From CAZXSK01 sp964642855 (lineage in GTDB: Bacteria; Planctomycetota; Phycisphaerae; SM23-33), in assembly GCA_964642855.1 (NCBI GenBank), contig CAZXSK010000087.1:1-12791 (forward strand): DNA of 12,791 nt, written 5' to 3'. Below are positions 5,940-12,791 of the stretch, piece after piece; position 1 is the stretch's first letter, and each line of letters begins with the position of its first letter. A model generated the notes under the pieces. It ran no database searches, had not been told where the DNA came from, and saw only the letters and a program-made list of their open reading frames with translations. The translations under genes and the position numbers were made by a program.

Positions 5940-6096
5940 CTTCCGACGACGACCCTCGCTGTTGGGATCTGGTTGCAGCCGCGGGCGTGGCTCTACGCCC
6001 GGCAGGCTCTGTGACTGCAGCTGCCGCGTCATGGGCCCAGCCACCTGCAATGCCACCACAGGCCAGCCAGCTCGTGACGCATAACGCAACAATGCG

Positions 6097-6124
6097 AGTA
6101 TATCCCGGGATCCGGATCTGTCAA
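6097..6124 (-). promoter_or_regulatory. Near-consensus sigma70 promoter of the 201-residue PEP-CTERM gene
   Basis: The minus strand reads TTGACA (complement of 6119-6124), 16 nt, then TATACT (complement of 6097-6102). It has the same elements and spacing as the promoter at 5195-5222 and shares TCCGGATCC in the spacer, shifted by one base. The expected start is near 6090, giving a leader of about 200 nt. It is divergent from the ABC operon promoter about 100 bp away. Confidence 0.75.
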
Positions 6125-6223
6125 GAACGCGTACGGTTAAGACTGACCCAGACAGTCGGGTCATGCGCCCATCCATCGCAGGTCAGCCGCATCGGCGTCC
6201 CGCGCCCGATCCTGGGGGATTCC

Positions 6224-6253
6224 TTGCACCCCCGCGACCGGCCGGGCTATCAT
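6224..6253 (+). promoter_or_regulatory. Possible promoter of the ABC importer operon
   Basis: TTGCAC (6224-6229), 18 nt, then TATCAT (6248-6253). The -10 matches consensus at 5 of 6; the -35 only at TTG. The expected start near 6260 gives a leader of about 65 nt. A small dyad (TGACCC 6144-6149 with GGGTCA 6158-6163) lies between this and the divergent promoter. Confidence 0.4.
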
Positions 6254-6326
6254 CCCCCCGTCGCGTCGGGCGGGCCCGATCGGTCGCACGCGGCGCCGCA
6301 AACCCCCTTCGCCGGGAGCAACAACC

Positions 6327-7493
6327 ATGAACCGAACCATCCTGTCGGCCGTGATCCCCGCCCTGCTGGTGTGCCTCGGAGCCCTCGCGTCGGGCTGCCA
6401 CGACAAGCAAGACGATGCCGACGTGCCCACCATCCGCGTCGGATACGTAGGCCACGATCACCAGCTCGCGCTGTACCTGGCCGCGTCGGAGTCGGCAAGC
6501 TTCGCCGGTCCATTCGGCCTGGAGATGCGGCAGCGCAAGGAACGGGAGGTCTATGACCTCGTCGAGAACGGCAGGATCCTCGCCACGCTGCAGTTGGTCA
6601 AGGTCGGCGGTGCGTCCAACATGCCCGCAGCCATGGACCGCGGAGAGATCGCCATCGGCCTGGGCGGGGTGGCCCCGGTGGCGAAGTTCGTCGACCGCGG
6701 CAGCGAGTTCCGCATCATCTGTCCCCTGCAAACCGAGGGCGACCAGCTGGTCATGCGGAGCGACTCGCCGATCGACACGTGGGCGGGGTTCGTCAACCAT
6801 GCCCGCACCGCGAGCCGGCCGCTGCGCATCGGGTACAAGGGCCCGGTCGCCGTGGCGAAGCTGGTGTTCATGAAGGCCCTCCAGGCCGAGGGAATCGCCT
6901 GCTCACACGACCCGGCCGACGAATCGGCGAAGGTGATCCTGGTCCACATGGTCCGCGGGCCCAACGCCATTCCCATGCTCGCCAGCGACGACGCACCGAT
7001 TGACGGGTTCGTGATGAACCAGCCCGTCTCGGCCAAGGCCCAGCAGATGGGCATCGGCAAGGTCGTCGCCCAGCTTCGGGACCTCCCGCCGGAGGGCGCC
7101 TGGCGGAACCATCCCTGCTGCTGCGTCGCGGCGACTGCCGACGTGCTGGAGCAGCACCCCAAGCCGGTCCGTGCCCTGCTGAAACTGATCATCCTCGCCA
7201 CACGAGAACTGCAGCAAGACCCCGAAACCGCCGCCCGGGTCTCCACCGAGTGGACGGGCAGCCCGCCGGAGGTCGAGCGGCGGTCGATCCCGACGATCAC
7301 CTACGTGGGCGAATTCAGCGACGAATGGATCGAAAACCTCGCCACCTACTACGAGATGATGCAGGACGTCGGCGCGTTCAAGGGACGCTACAAAGACTCC
7401 AGCCCCGCCGATATCGTCAGCCACGTCGTAGACCGGACACTCTGCGACCAGGCCGCCGAGCAACTCTCCCGCCACCCCCAAGCCACGGAGTAG
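6327..7493 (+). CDS. ABC importer solute-binding lipoprotein, NitT/TauT (SsuA-like) type
   Basis: The 388-residue protein is the substrate-capture component of the importer encoded with the next two genes. The N-terminus (MNRTILSAVIPALLVCLGALASGC) is a lipoprotein signal with modified Cys at 24. The mature part starts a periplasmic-binding fold (TIRVGYVGHDHQLALYLA, residues 35-52) and keeps features of the NMT1/THI5-like family, including NGRILATLQL (81-90) and the IAIGLGGVAP loop (108-117). The motif NHPCCCVAA (261-269) contains three consecutive Cys; an HPCC-type motif is, from memory, typical of one branch of this family. The start is supported by the lipoprotein signal and GGGAG at 6314-6318. 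Nitrate, sulfonate, taurine, thiamin precursor or bicarbonate cannot be distinguished from sequence alone. Confidence 0.85.
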   Translation: MNRTILSAVIPALLVCLGALASGCHDKQDDADVPTIRVGYVGHDHQLALYLAASESASFAGPFGLEMRQRKEREVYDLVENGRILATLQLVKVGGASNMPAAMDRGEIAIGLGGVAPVAKFVDRGSEFRIICPLQTEGDQLVMRSDSPIDTWAGFVNHARTASRPLRIGYKGPVAVAKLVFMKALQAEGIACSHDPADESAKVILVHMVRGPNAIPMLASDDAPIDGFVMNQPVSAKAQQMGIGKVVAQLRDLPPEGAWRNHPCCCVAATADVLEQHPKPVRALLKLIILATRELQQDPETAARVSTEWTGSPPEVERRSIPTITYVGEFSDEWIENLATYYEMMQDVGAFKGRYKDSSPADIVSHVVDRTLCDQAAEQLSRHPQATE

Positions 7494-7503
7494 TTGCAGG
7501 ACC

Positions 7504-8346
7504 ATGACGCGTGCGCGCGACATTCTCGGGCGGCTGGCGCTGGGAGCGATTCTCCCCGCTGCCCTGGTCATCGTCTGGCATGTCGCCTCCACGCGCAGCG
7601 CGGTGGTTCCCGGCATCGGCGAAACGCTGGGGGTCTTCGCCAACGCCTTCCGCCGGCCCGACGACCTGGACGCCACCTCCCTGGCCTCGAGCCTGGCGAT
7701 CAGCCTGCTGCGCGTCACCTGCGGGTTCATCCTGGCCGTGGCGACGGGCCTGCCGCTCGGGGTGCTCCTCGGGGCAAGCAGGACCGCCCGGCGGATCGTC
7801 TCGCCAACTCTTTCCGCTGCGGTCGTTATCAGCCCCATCGCCTGGGTACCGGTGGCGATCATCGCGTTCGGGCTCTCCTCCCCGGCCACTATTGCCTTCG
7901 GGCGCGACCACTGGCAGCACGGGCTTCTCGACCAGCTCCGCTTCGCGATCGTGGCGGTGATCTGGTACGGGGCGTTCTTCCCGATCGTCATCAACACCGC
8001 GGCCGGCGTGGCCGGGGTGCGGACGAGCCACGTCGAAGCCGTCCGCGTGCTGGGCGGAACCCGCCGCGACGTGCTGTGGAAGGTTGTCCTGCCCTCGGCC
8101 GCTCCACAGATGGTCACGGGTCTGCGCCTGGGCGTGGGCATCGGCTGGCGGGTGATCATCGCCGCGGAAATCTTTCCCGGCACCCGAAGCGGCATCGGGT
8201 ACATGATCGCCGTGGCCGGACAGATGGCCGAGTATCGCTACGTGTTCGCCAACATCCTGCTGATCGGTGCGATCGGCCTGTCGCTCGACGCCGCCCTGCG
8301 TGTGCTCGACCGCCGCGTATGCTCCTGGCAGAGGGCCCAGCGATGA
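7504..8346 (+). CDS. ABC importer permease, SsuC/TauC type
   Basis: The 280-residue integral membrane protein has hydrophobic segments near residues 12-28, 66-90, 105-122, 145-167, 205-222 and 246-262. The EAA loop for contact with the ATPase is visible at about 178-200 (EAVRVLGGTRRD, then VLPSAAP). The conserved PIAWVPVAII (111-120) is present, but between the following FG (122-123) and FFP (158-160) there are 34 residues where SsuC-type permeases usually have about 14. This adds a polar stretch around 133-146. It begins 10 nt after the solute-binding gene and ends in an ATGA overlap with the ATPase gene, indicating translational coupling. The SD is weak (GGAG at 7487-7490 or AGGA at 7498-7501). 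Confidence 0.87.
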   Translation: MTRARDILGRLALGAILPAALVIVWHVASTRSAVVPGIGETLGVFANAFRRPDDLDATSLASSLAISLLRVTCGFILAVATGLPLGVLLGASRTARRIVSPTLSAAVVISPIAWVPVAIIAFGLSSPATIAFGRDHWQHGLLDQLRFAIVAVIWYGAFFPIVINTAAGVAGVRTSHVEAVRVLGGTRRDVLWKVVLPSAAPQMVTGLRLGVGIGWRVIIAAEIFPGTRSGIGYMIAVAGQMAEYRYVFANILLIGAIGLSLDAALRVLDRRVCSWQRAQR

Positions 8347-9140
8347 CCGTCTCCTGCGAGAGAAACGAATCGTGCGTGTGCTTCCACGATGTGAACCGCC
8401 TCTTTGTCGACGACCGCCGGGGCAGCGTAGCGGCCCTGACCGATATTACCCTCCGATGCGAACCGGGACGCCTGACCTGCGTGCTGGGTCCGTCCGGCTG
8501 CGGGAAGACCACACTGCTTCGCCTGGCCGCCGGGCTGGACTCCCCGACGACCGGCCGGGTGACCATCGCAGGCCGCCCGACCTGCCCCCCCCGACCGGAG
8601 ATGCGCCTTGCGATGGTCAGCCAGGAAGGTGACCTCCTGCCCTGGATGAACATCCAGGACAACGTCGCGCTGGGCCTGGAGATCCGCGGCGTGGGGCGCA
8701 AGCACCGCCTGGCCCGCGCACGCAGAACACTCCGCCGGCTTCGCCTGCCCGACGACGTCGACCGCGCCCTGCCCCACCAGCTCTCCGGGGGCATGCGTCA
8801 GCGGGTCGCCCTGGCACGGGCGCTGTGCTCCCAGCCCGAGGTCCTCCTGATGGACGAACCGTTCGCCAGCCTCGACGAACCCACGCGCTACCACCTGCAG
8901 GATCTGCTGGTCGACGTCTGGCGATCGAGTCGGCGGACGATCCTGTTCGTCACCCACAGCCTGGAAGAGGCCGTCTACCTCGCCGACCGGATCGTTATTC
9001 TCGCCGGCGGGCGGATCCGGGGCGACATGCCCCTGGACCTTCCCCGCCCGCGAGACCGCATGGCCAAAGACTTCATCGGGCGGATGCTGGAGGTACGCGA
9101 GCTGTTCGCGCGGTCGGCGCTGGAGGGGCAGGCCAAGTAG
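8343..9140 (+). CDS. ABC importer ATPase, SsuB/TauB/NrtD type
   Basis: The 265-residue nucleotide-binding subunit is complete: Walker A GPSGCGKTT (49-57), Q-loop Q94 in VSQEGDLLPW, signature LSGGM (147-151), Walker B VLLMDEP (167-173) and switch His205 (VTHSLEEA). The N-terminal Cys-containing stretch ESCVCFHDV is slightly unusual. The start codon overlaps the permease stop (ATGA) and has GAGGG at 8331-8335. The frame is open further upstream, but that part is antisense to nothing useful and overlaps the permease, so the ATGA start is preferred. It powers uptake through the permease; substrate as for the solute-binding protein. Confidence 0.92.
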   Translation: MTVSCERNESCVCFHDVNRLFVDDRRGSVAALTDITLRCEPGRLTCVLGPSGCGKTTLLRLAAGLDSPTTGRVTIAGRPTCPPRPEMRLAMVSQEGDLLPWMNIQDNVALGLEIRGVGRKHRLARARRTLRRLRLPDDVDRALPHQLSGGMRQRVALARALCSQPEVLLMDEPFASLDEPTRYHLQDLLVDVWRSSRRTILFVTHSLEEAVYLADRIVILAGGRIRGDMPLDLPRPRDRMAKDFIGRMLEVRELFARSALEGQAK

Positions 9141-9174
9141 GTCGTCTGGCGAGGCGCGTCCCTACCCCCGTCGG

Positions 9175-9960
9175 TCAGGCCGGGTCGGCGTTGCTTCGCC
9201 GGTCCAGCAGCCAGCAGAGCGCCACGCCCAGCTCGAACAGCAGCCACATCGGCACCGCCAGGGCCAGTTGCGTGAACGGATCGGGCGGGGTCGCCAGAGC
9301 AGCAAGAACCGCGATGGTCACGATCACGTGCCGGCGATAGTGGCGGAGACGTTTTCGGGTCAGCAGTCCCATGCGGTTGAGCACCACGATCGCCAGGGGC
9401 AACTGAAAGCAGAACCCGAAGATCACCATCATCGACGTCATGAACGAGATGTGGTTGTCCAGGCGGATCATGGTGTCGGTCCCGAGCCTGCGGTTGAAAT
9501 ACAGGAAAAACCGCAGCGCCGGTCGGACGAGGGCAAAGAGGAAAAACGACGCCCCGGCCAGGAACAACCCCGCGCTGAACGGCACGGCGATCGTGACCCA
9601 TCGCCGCTCGCTTGGGTACAGCCCGGCCGCGATGAACATCCACAACTGGTAGAAAATCCAGGGCGACGCGAGCACCAGCCCCACGTACAGGGCGACCCGC
9701 AGATACACCCGGAAGCCCGATGAAATGCTCGTGACGATGATCGACCCACCAGCCTGGCCGCTGCCGACAAGTTGCAGGTAGGGCTCGGAAAGCAGCCGGA
9801 CGATCGGCGTGCTCAGCAGCAACCCGACCACCATACCCGCCCCCAGCCCGGCCAGGGCGAGCAGGATCCGCCGGCGGAGCTCCTCGAGATGCTCGCCGAG
9901 GGTCATGCTCGGCCCGAGTGTGTCGGCGTTGGAGCGTTGTGTTGCGTCTTCACTGGCCAT
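9175..9960 (-). CDS. tatC: Sec-independent protein translocase TatC
   Basis: The 261-residue TatC is the twin-arginine signal receptor of the inner membrane. Family marks are LGEHLEELRRR (21-31, with the conserved Glu near 27), FYQLWMFIAAGLYPSER (103-119), FGFCFQLP (181-188, Gln at the position where many TatC have Glu), and TPPDPFTQ (224-231). About six membrane segments are visible, the usual number. The N-terminus before MTLGEHLEEL carries 18 extra polar residues; the start at 9960 is chosen because AGGAA lies about 8 nt upstream, while the inner Met (residue 19) lacks an SD. tatA/tatB are not in the window. It converges on the ABC ATPase gene with 34 nt between stops and no obvious shared terminator. 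Confidence 0.95.
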   Translation of the reverse strand: MASEDATQRSNADTLGPSMTLGEHLEELRRRILLALAGLGAGMVVGLLLSTPIVRLLSEPYLQLVGSGQAGGSIIVTSISSGFRVYLRVALYVGLVLASPWIFYQLWMFIAAGLYPSERRWVTIAVPFSAGLFLAGASFFLFALVRPALRFFLYFNRRLGTDTMIRLDNHISFMTSMMVIFGFCFQLPLAIVVLNRMGLLTRKRLRHYRRHVIVTIAVLAALATPPDPFTQLALAVPMWLLFELGVALCWLLDRRSNADPA

Positions 9961-9986
9961 GGGCAGGTTCCTGTCGGTGACTTGAG

Positions 9987-9992
9987 ATTATA
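9987..9992 (-). promoter_or_regulatory. Consensus -10 element upstream of tatC
   Basis: The minus strand reads TATAAT, 26 nt before the tatC start codon. No good -35 is seen at 16-18 nt; the sequence there reads about CTTTCT. The expected leader is about 20 nt. Confidence 0.45.
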
Positions 9993-10116
9993 TCACGCCC
10001 CCGGGGTGGAGAAAGTCATCTCTCCGCGCCGCAATCAGTTGCCAGAGCTCTCCGTGCCCCGAACGCGGAAAAATCCCCCCCTCGCCCGAGCGTTGATTCA
10101 GATTCACCCCCGCCGG

Positions 10117-10135
10117 TCCGATAGGAGGTATCGGA
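10117..10135 (+). other. Hairpin presenting GGAGG in its loop
   Basis: TCCGATA (10117-10123) and TATCGGA (10129-10135) form a perfect 7-bp stem around a GGAGG pentaloop, 66 nt upstream of the small gene at 10201. The loop is an exact anti-SD complement, and a GGA in a loop is also what CsrA/RsmA-type regulators bind. No start codon follows at SD distance. No promoter for the downstream gene was identified, so whether the hairpin is transcribed is inferred. Confidence 0.4.
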
Positions 10136-10200
10136 GGGCCCGGGCGAGAAGCCCAAGGGGCCAAGCGAGGGTGCAAAACCATATAGGAAAGCATGTTACC

Positions 10201-10419
10201 ATGATCCTTCGACAAGTTCAGGTTACCAAAGACGATCACACCTACGTCCTGCGTTACACGCCCGGCTGCGAAGACGACGTCGTGGAATACCTCGTCGCCA
10301 AGGCCGAGGACGACTCCTGCCGCCTGGACTGGCTGGACGCGGCAACCCTGAGCTTTCAGGTAACTCACCACGCCGCCTCAGACTGCAGCAAGGCCCTGAG
10401 CCCCTTCGATACGCTGTAG
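10201..10419 (+). CDS. Small uncharacterised protein (72 residues)
   Basis: The 72-residue protein MILRQVQVTKDDHTYVLRYT... has mixed beta/alpha character, is acidic (several Asp/Glu), has no signal peptide, and has three Cys (23, 40, 62) with no clear metal-binding spacing. AGGAAA at 10185-10190 precedes the ATG by 10 nt. The frame stays open far upstream, but that part is antisense to tatC and reads like a shadow, whereas this segment lies in otherwise gene-free space. It is followed by xerC after 73 nt on the same strand. I do not recognise a family. Real gene status rests on SD, position and plausible composition. Confidence 0.6.
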   Translation: MILRQVQVTKDDHTYVLRYTPGCEDDVVEYLVAKAEDDSCRLDWLDAATLSFQVTHHAASDCSKALSPFDTL

Positions 10420-10492
10420 ATCTCCGGGCGCTGCTGCCGATAGTGGCTAACGCGGGCCGGGTGCCGAAGATACCCCGCCCCCGAAGCCACCG

Positions 10493-11317
10493 ATGAGCGC
10501 ACCGGAATCCATCACGCAGTTTCTCGACTATCTCGACAGTGAACGGGGATTCTCCGCGCACACGATCAAGTCCTACGCCGCCGATCTGCTGCAGTTCTGC
10601 CGATTTCTTGCAGCCGACGGCCGCAGCGCCGACCTGTCCGCCGACGACCTGCCCGACCTTGACGATGCCGACCCGACAGCGCTGCAGGCTGCGATCGCCG
10701 CNNNNNNNNNNNNNNNNNNNNNNNNNNNNNNNNNNNNNNNNNNNNNNNNNNNNNNNNNNNNNNNNNNNNNNNNNNNNNNNNNNNNNNNNNNNNNNNNNNN
10801 NACCTTCACCGGCCTGCGGGACCGCGCCATCCTCGAGACGATCTACTCAGCCGGGCTTCGTGTGTCCGAAGCCGTCGGGCTCAACGTCGAAGATCTCGAC
10901 GAATTCGCCGAGGCCTTCCGCGTGCGAGGCAAGGGCAAAAAGGAGCGCCTCGTGCCCATCGGCGGGCCCGCGCTGGAGGCGATCTTCAAGTACTCCTACC
11001 GCCGCAGCCAGGTGTTCGGCCTGCCCGAGAAGGGGGCGCTGTTCCTCAACAAGCACGGCAAGCGGATCTCCGACCGCAGCGTCCGCAGGCGCCTCGACCG
11101 GTACCTGCTGCAGGCGGGCATCGATCCGTCGACCAGCCCGCACACCCTGCGACACAGCTTCGCCACCCACATGCTCAACGCCGGAGCCGACCTGCGAAGC
11201 GTCCAGGAACTGCTCGGCCACGAAAGCCTCTCCACTACGCAGATCTATACGCACCTGACCACCGCAGGCCTCAAGCGCGTCTACGACAAAGCTCACCCCC
11301 TGGCCGACAAGATCTGA
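10493..11317 (+). CDS. xerC: Tyrosine recombinase XerC/XerD, interrupted by an assembly gap
   Basis: This site-specific recombinase, acting at dif to resolve chromosome dimers, spans 274 codons including 34 undetermined. The N-terminal SAM-like DNA-binding domain begins SITQFLDYLDSERGFSAHTI. After the gap the catalytic domain has every active residue: Arg (GLRVSE, codon 10859-10861), Lys in RGKGKKERLVP, HTLRH (His, Arg), GHESLS (second His) and the Tyr nucleophile in TTQIYTHL. By alignment with E. coli XerD from memory, about 68 residues are missing where the gap shows 33-34, so the true gap is probably about 200 bp. The frame is the same on both sides of the 100 N. No strong SD precedes the ATG. 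XerC and XerD cannot be told apart with certainty here. Confidence 0.88.
   Translation: MSAPESITQFLDYLDSERGFSAHTIKSYAADLLQFCRFLAADGRSADLSADDLPDLDDADPTALQAAIAXXXXXXXXXXXXXXXXXXXXXXXXXXXXXXXXXXTFTGLRDRAILETIYSAGLRVSEAVGLNVEDLDEFAEAFRVRGKGKKERLVPIGGPALEAIFKYSYRRSQVFGLPEKGALFLNKHGKRISDRSVRRRLDRYLLQAGIDPSTSPHTLRHSFATHMLNAGADLRSVQELLGHESLSTTQIYTHLTTAGLKRVYDKAHPLADKI
10702..10801. other. Assembly gap (exactly 100 N)
   Basis: The run of N is exactly 100, the usual placeholder for a scaffold gap of unknown size. It falls between the N-terminal and catalytic domains of the recombinase. Any feature spanning it has uncertain length. Confidence 0.98.
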
Positions 11318-11398
11318 CAGAAGATATTTCCATTCCTTTGCTTACACGAAAGATCCGGCCGGGATCACCGTAGCCGGTCGCCCCTGCGAAGGAAATGC

Positions 11399-11425
11399 TC
11401 AAGTTTCCGCCCCTTCTTGCGATAA
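11399..11425 (+). promoter_or_regulatory. Sigma28 (FliA)-type flagellar promoter candidate
   Basis: TCAAGTTT (11399-11406), 11 nt, then TGCGATAA (11418-11425). The established FliA consensus is TAAAGTTT-N11-GCCGATAA, so the match is 7 of 8 plus 6 of 8 with exact spacing. No good sigma70 -35 accompanies the GATAAT. It would give a leader of about 90 nt to the gene at 11524. Confidence 0.6.
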
Positions 11426-11523
11426 TGTCCTGTGGAGGAAGCAAACGCTGCGCCTCGTCAGATGGGTCGGGCTCAGCATAGGCAAGCCGTCGCAACGGGT
11501 GATGGCTGCCCGGAGGGAGAACC

Positions 11524-12714
11524 ATGAAAATCGAGCGATCGCAGATCGACCTGTCTGCAAGCCACTCCAGCGTGCAACGCACAACCGAGCAGCTGGACGT
11601 CCGCGCCTGGAAAGACAACCCAGTCGCTCCGGCGCCCGCGCTGCCCGGCGGGACGAGCACCCTGTCCGACCTGATCCACCCAGGCCTGCAAGGCCTGCTC
11701 ACCGCGCCGGGAAAAAACCGCGACCTCGTCCAGCCGGGCGGATCGGTCGAGCAGTGGGTCAAGCAGATGAAATTCGCCGTCCGGGGTATGAACCTCGTCG
11801 GCGAAATCCAGAAGCAGCTCAACGCCCCCGAAGGCGTCAAGCCCAAGGCCGATGCCGAAGTCACACAGGCCGTCGAACTCGGCCCGCGCGAGAAGATGGA
11901 ATTGCAGATCCTCCGCAGGCTGCTGGAGAAGTTCTTCGGCCGCAAGATCGACGTCGCCACGCCCGAGGACGCAGCCAAGTGCCCGCCGTCGGAGTCCTGT
12001 CCGCAGGCAACCGAGGCTTCGGCCGGCGAACAACCCGCCCAGCGACAGGGATGGGGACTCGCCGTCGACTACCGCCAGGAGCGATACGAGTCCGAAACGA
12101 TGAACTTCCAGGCCTCGGGGGTGGTCCAGACCGCCGACGGCAGGGAAATCGATCTGCAGATCGACCTGAACATGTCGCGCGAATTCTACGAGTCCACCGA
12201 GGTTCATCTTCGAGCGGGGGACGCCCTCACCGACCCGCTGGTGATCAACTTCGACGGCACGGCCGCGGAGCTCGGCAACGAGAAGCTCCAGCTCGATATC
12301 GACCTCGACGGCAACGTCGACCAGGTTGCCTGGGTGGCTCCGGGCAGCGGTATGCTGGCGCTGGACCGCGACGGCAACGGAACCGTCACCGACGGCTCGG
12401 AGCTGTTCGGGCCCGCCAGCGGGAACGGATTCGCCGAACTCGCCGCACACGACGAGGACGGCAACGGATGGATCGATGAAGCCGATTCGGTCTTCGACCG
12501 CCTGCGCGTCTGGACGCGCGACGAAGACGGCCAGGAGAAGCTCCTCGCGCTGGGTCAGACCGGCATCGGGGCGATTTATCTCGGCCACGTGGCCAGCCCG
12601 TTCTCGATCAAGGACGAGCAGAACGAGTTGCAGGCTCAGGTCCGGGCGACCGGTCTGGTACTCTTCGAGAGCGGCCTGGCGGGAACCGTCCAGCAACTGG
12701 ACCTGGCGCTGTAA
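11524..12714 (+). CDS. Uncharacterised protein with C-terminal EF-hand-like calcium loops
   Basis: The 396-residue protein has no signal peptide (MKIERSQIDLSASHSSVQRT). Residues 1-235 are polar, with a helical stretch around 120-142 and low-complexity Pro/Ala/Glu near 145-175. From about 255 a Ca-binding-type segment begins: DIDLDGNVDQVAW (258-270), LDRDGNGTVTDGSELFG (280-296) and DEDGNGWIDEADSVFDRLRVW (310-330). From memory, this arrangement matches a widespread family of hypothetical proteins in motile Gram-negatives with similar MKIE starts; I could not check this. SD GGAGG at 11512-11516 supports the start. The FliA-type promoter upstream suggests expression with late flagellar or motility genes. 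With no Sec signal, it is cytoplasmic or exported by another route. Function unknown. Confidence 0.85.
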   Translation: MKIERSQIDLSASHSSVQRTTEQLDVRAWKDNPVAPAPALPGGTSTLSDLIHPGLQGLLTAPGKNRDLVQPGGSVEQWVKQMKFAVRGMNLVGEIQKQLNAPEGVKPKADAEVTQAVELGPREKMELQILRRLLEKFFGRKIDVATPEDAAKCPPSESCPQATEASAGEQPAQRQGWGLAVDYRQERYESETMNFQASGVVQTADGREIDLQIDLNMSREFYESTEVHLRAGDALTDPLVINFDGTAAELGNEKLQLDIDLDGNVDQVAWVAPGSGMLALDRDGNGTVTDGSELFGPASGNGFAELAAHDEDGNGWIDEADSVFDRLRVWTRDEDGQEKLLALGQTGIGAIYLGHVASPFSIKDEQNELQAQVRATGLVLFESGLAGTVQQLDLAL

Positions 12715-12729
12715 CCCGGGCCCGAACGA

Positions 12730-12746
12730 GCGGAGTTCGCCTCCGC
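12730..12746 (+). terminator. Hairpin after the last gene, possible terminator
   Basis: GCGGAG (12730-12735) pairs with CTCCGC (12741-12746) around TTCGC, 15 nt after the stop codon at 12714. There is no T-run directly after it, so it may be a weak or factor-dependent terminator or an mRNA 3' end structure. Confidence 0.3.
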
Positions 12747-12791
12747 CGACGCCCGGAGTGCAACCTGTTTCCCATCGAACCCACACCCGGC

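Noticed and set aside
4301..6556. Plus-strand open frame of 751 codons
   Set aside because: It runs antisense through two PEP-CTERM genes, their promoters and into the solute-binding gene. The translation is Arg/Pro/Gln-rich without domains, as expected of a shadow frame in GC-rich DNA.
7494..8342. Upstream extension of the ATPase frame
   Set aside because: It overlaps the permease gene in another frame and reads as Arg/Gly/Pro-rich noise. The ATGA overlap start has an SD and the correct family length.
11426..11523. c-di-GMP (GEMM-I) riboswitch in the leader of the EF-hand gene
   Set aside because: A GCAAAC and several small hairpins are present, but the conserved GACGCAAAGC segment and the closing architecture are missing.
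1..12791. CRISPR array, tRNA, rRNA, insertion sequence, toxin-antitoxin or defence genes
   Set aside because: No regularly spaced direct repeats, no cloverleaf or rRNA signatures, and no transposase-like or defence-like proteins were seen. The only recombinase is of the housekeeping Xer type.

Overview
The window looks like a metagenome-assembled scaffold (it contains an exact 100-N gap) from a high-GC planctomycete, most likely of the Phycisphaerae type. The main evidence is four complete secreted proteins ending in a PEP-CTERM signal of the VPEPATLSLLAIGG + Arg-rich form, two of which also carry dockerin-like repeats (GDxDxDGDVDTADIN). This combination is characteristic of that group. The assignment is an inference from protein style, not from a marker gene.

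Layout. Positions 1-6124 are a minus-strand array of surface-protein genes: a gene cut off at the left edge (only MKKFL visible), a metzincin-type protease with dockerin repeats and PEP-CTERM (674-2116), a second dockerin/PEP-CTERM protein (2374-3795), and two small paralogous PEP-CTERM proteins (4358-4987, 5282-5887). Four of these five genes have a recognisable sigma70-type promoter set 200-330 nt upstream of the start codon, so they have long 5' leaders. Three leaders begin with a hairpin close to the predicted transcript start. The metzincin and the second dockerin protein share a homologous C-terminal half joined to unrelated N-terminal parts. Two good intrinsic terminator candidates suggest that the genes are separate transcription units.

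Positions 6224-9140 are a plus-strand ABC importer operon of the NitT/TauT (SsuABC-like) type: a lipoprotein solute-binding protein, a permease with an unusual insertion of about 20 residues, and an ATPase overlapping the permease by ATGA. tatC faces it on the minus strand (9175-9960). To the right, on the plus strand, are a small uncharacterised gene (10201-10419), a XerC/D tyrosine recombinase interrupted by the assembly gap (10493-11317), and a non-secreted-looking protein with EF-hand-like loops (11524-12714). The last is preceded by a close match to a flagellar sigma28 (FliA) promoter.

How the parts fit. The left half encodes exported, probably cell-surface-anchored proteins whose sorting would need an exosortase encoded elsewhere. 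The right half is housekeeping (nutrient uptake, Tat export, chromosome dimer resolution). I see no mobile element, CRISPR array, defence system, tRNA or rRNA. The most unusual material is regulatory: shared promoters, structured leaders, a repeated SD-like box, and the sigma28-type promoter.
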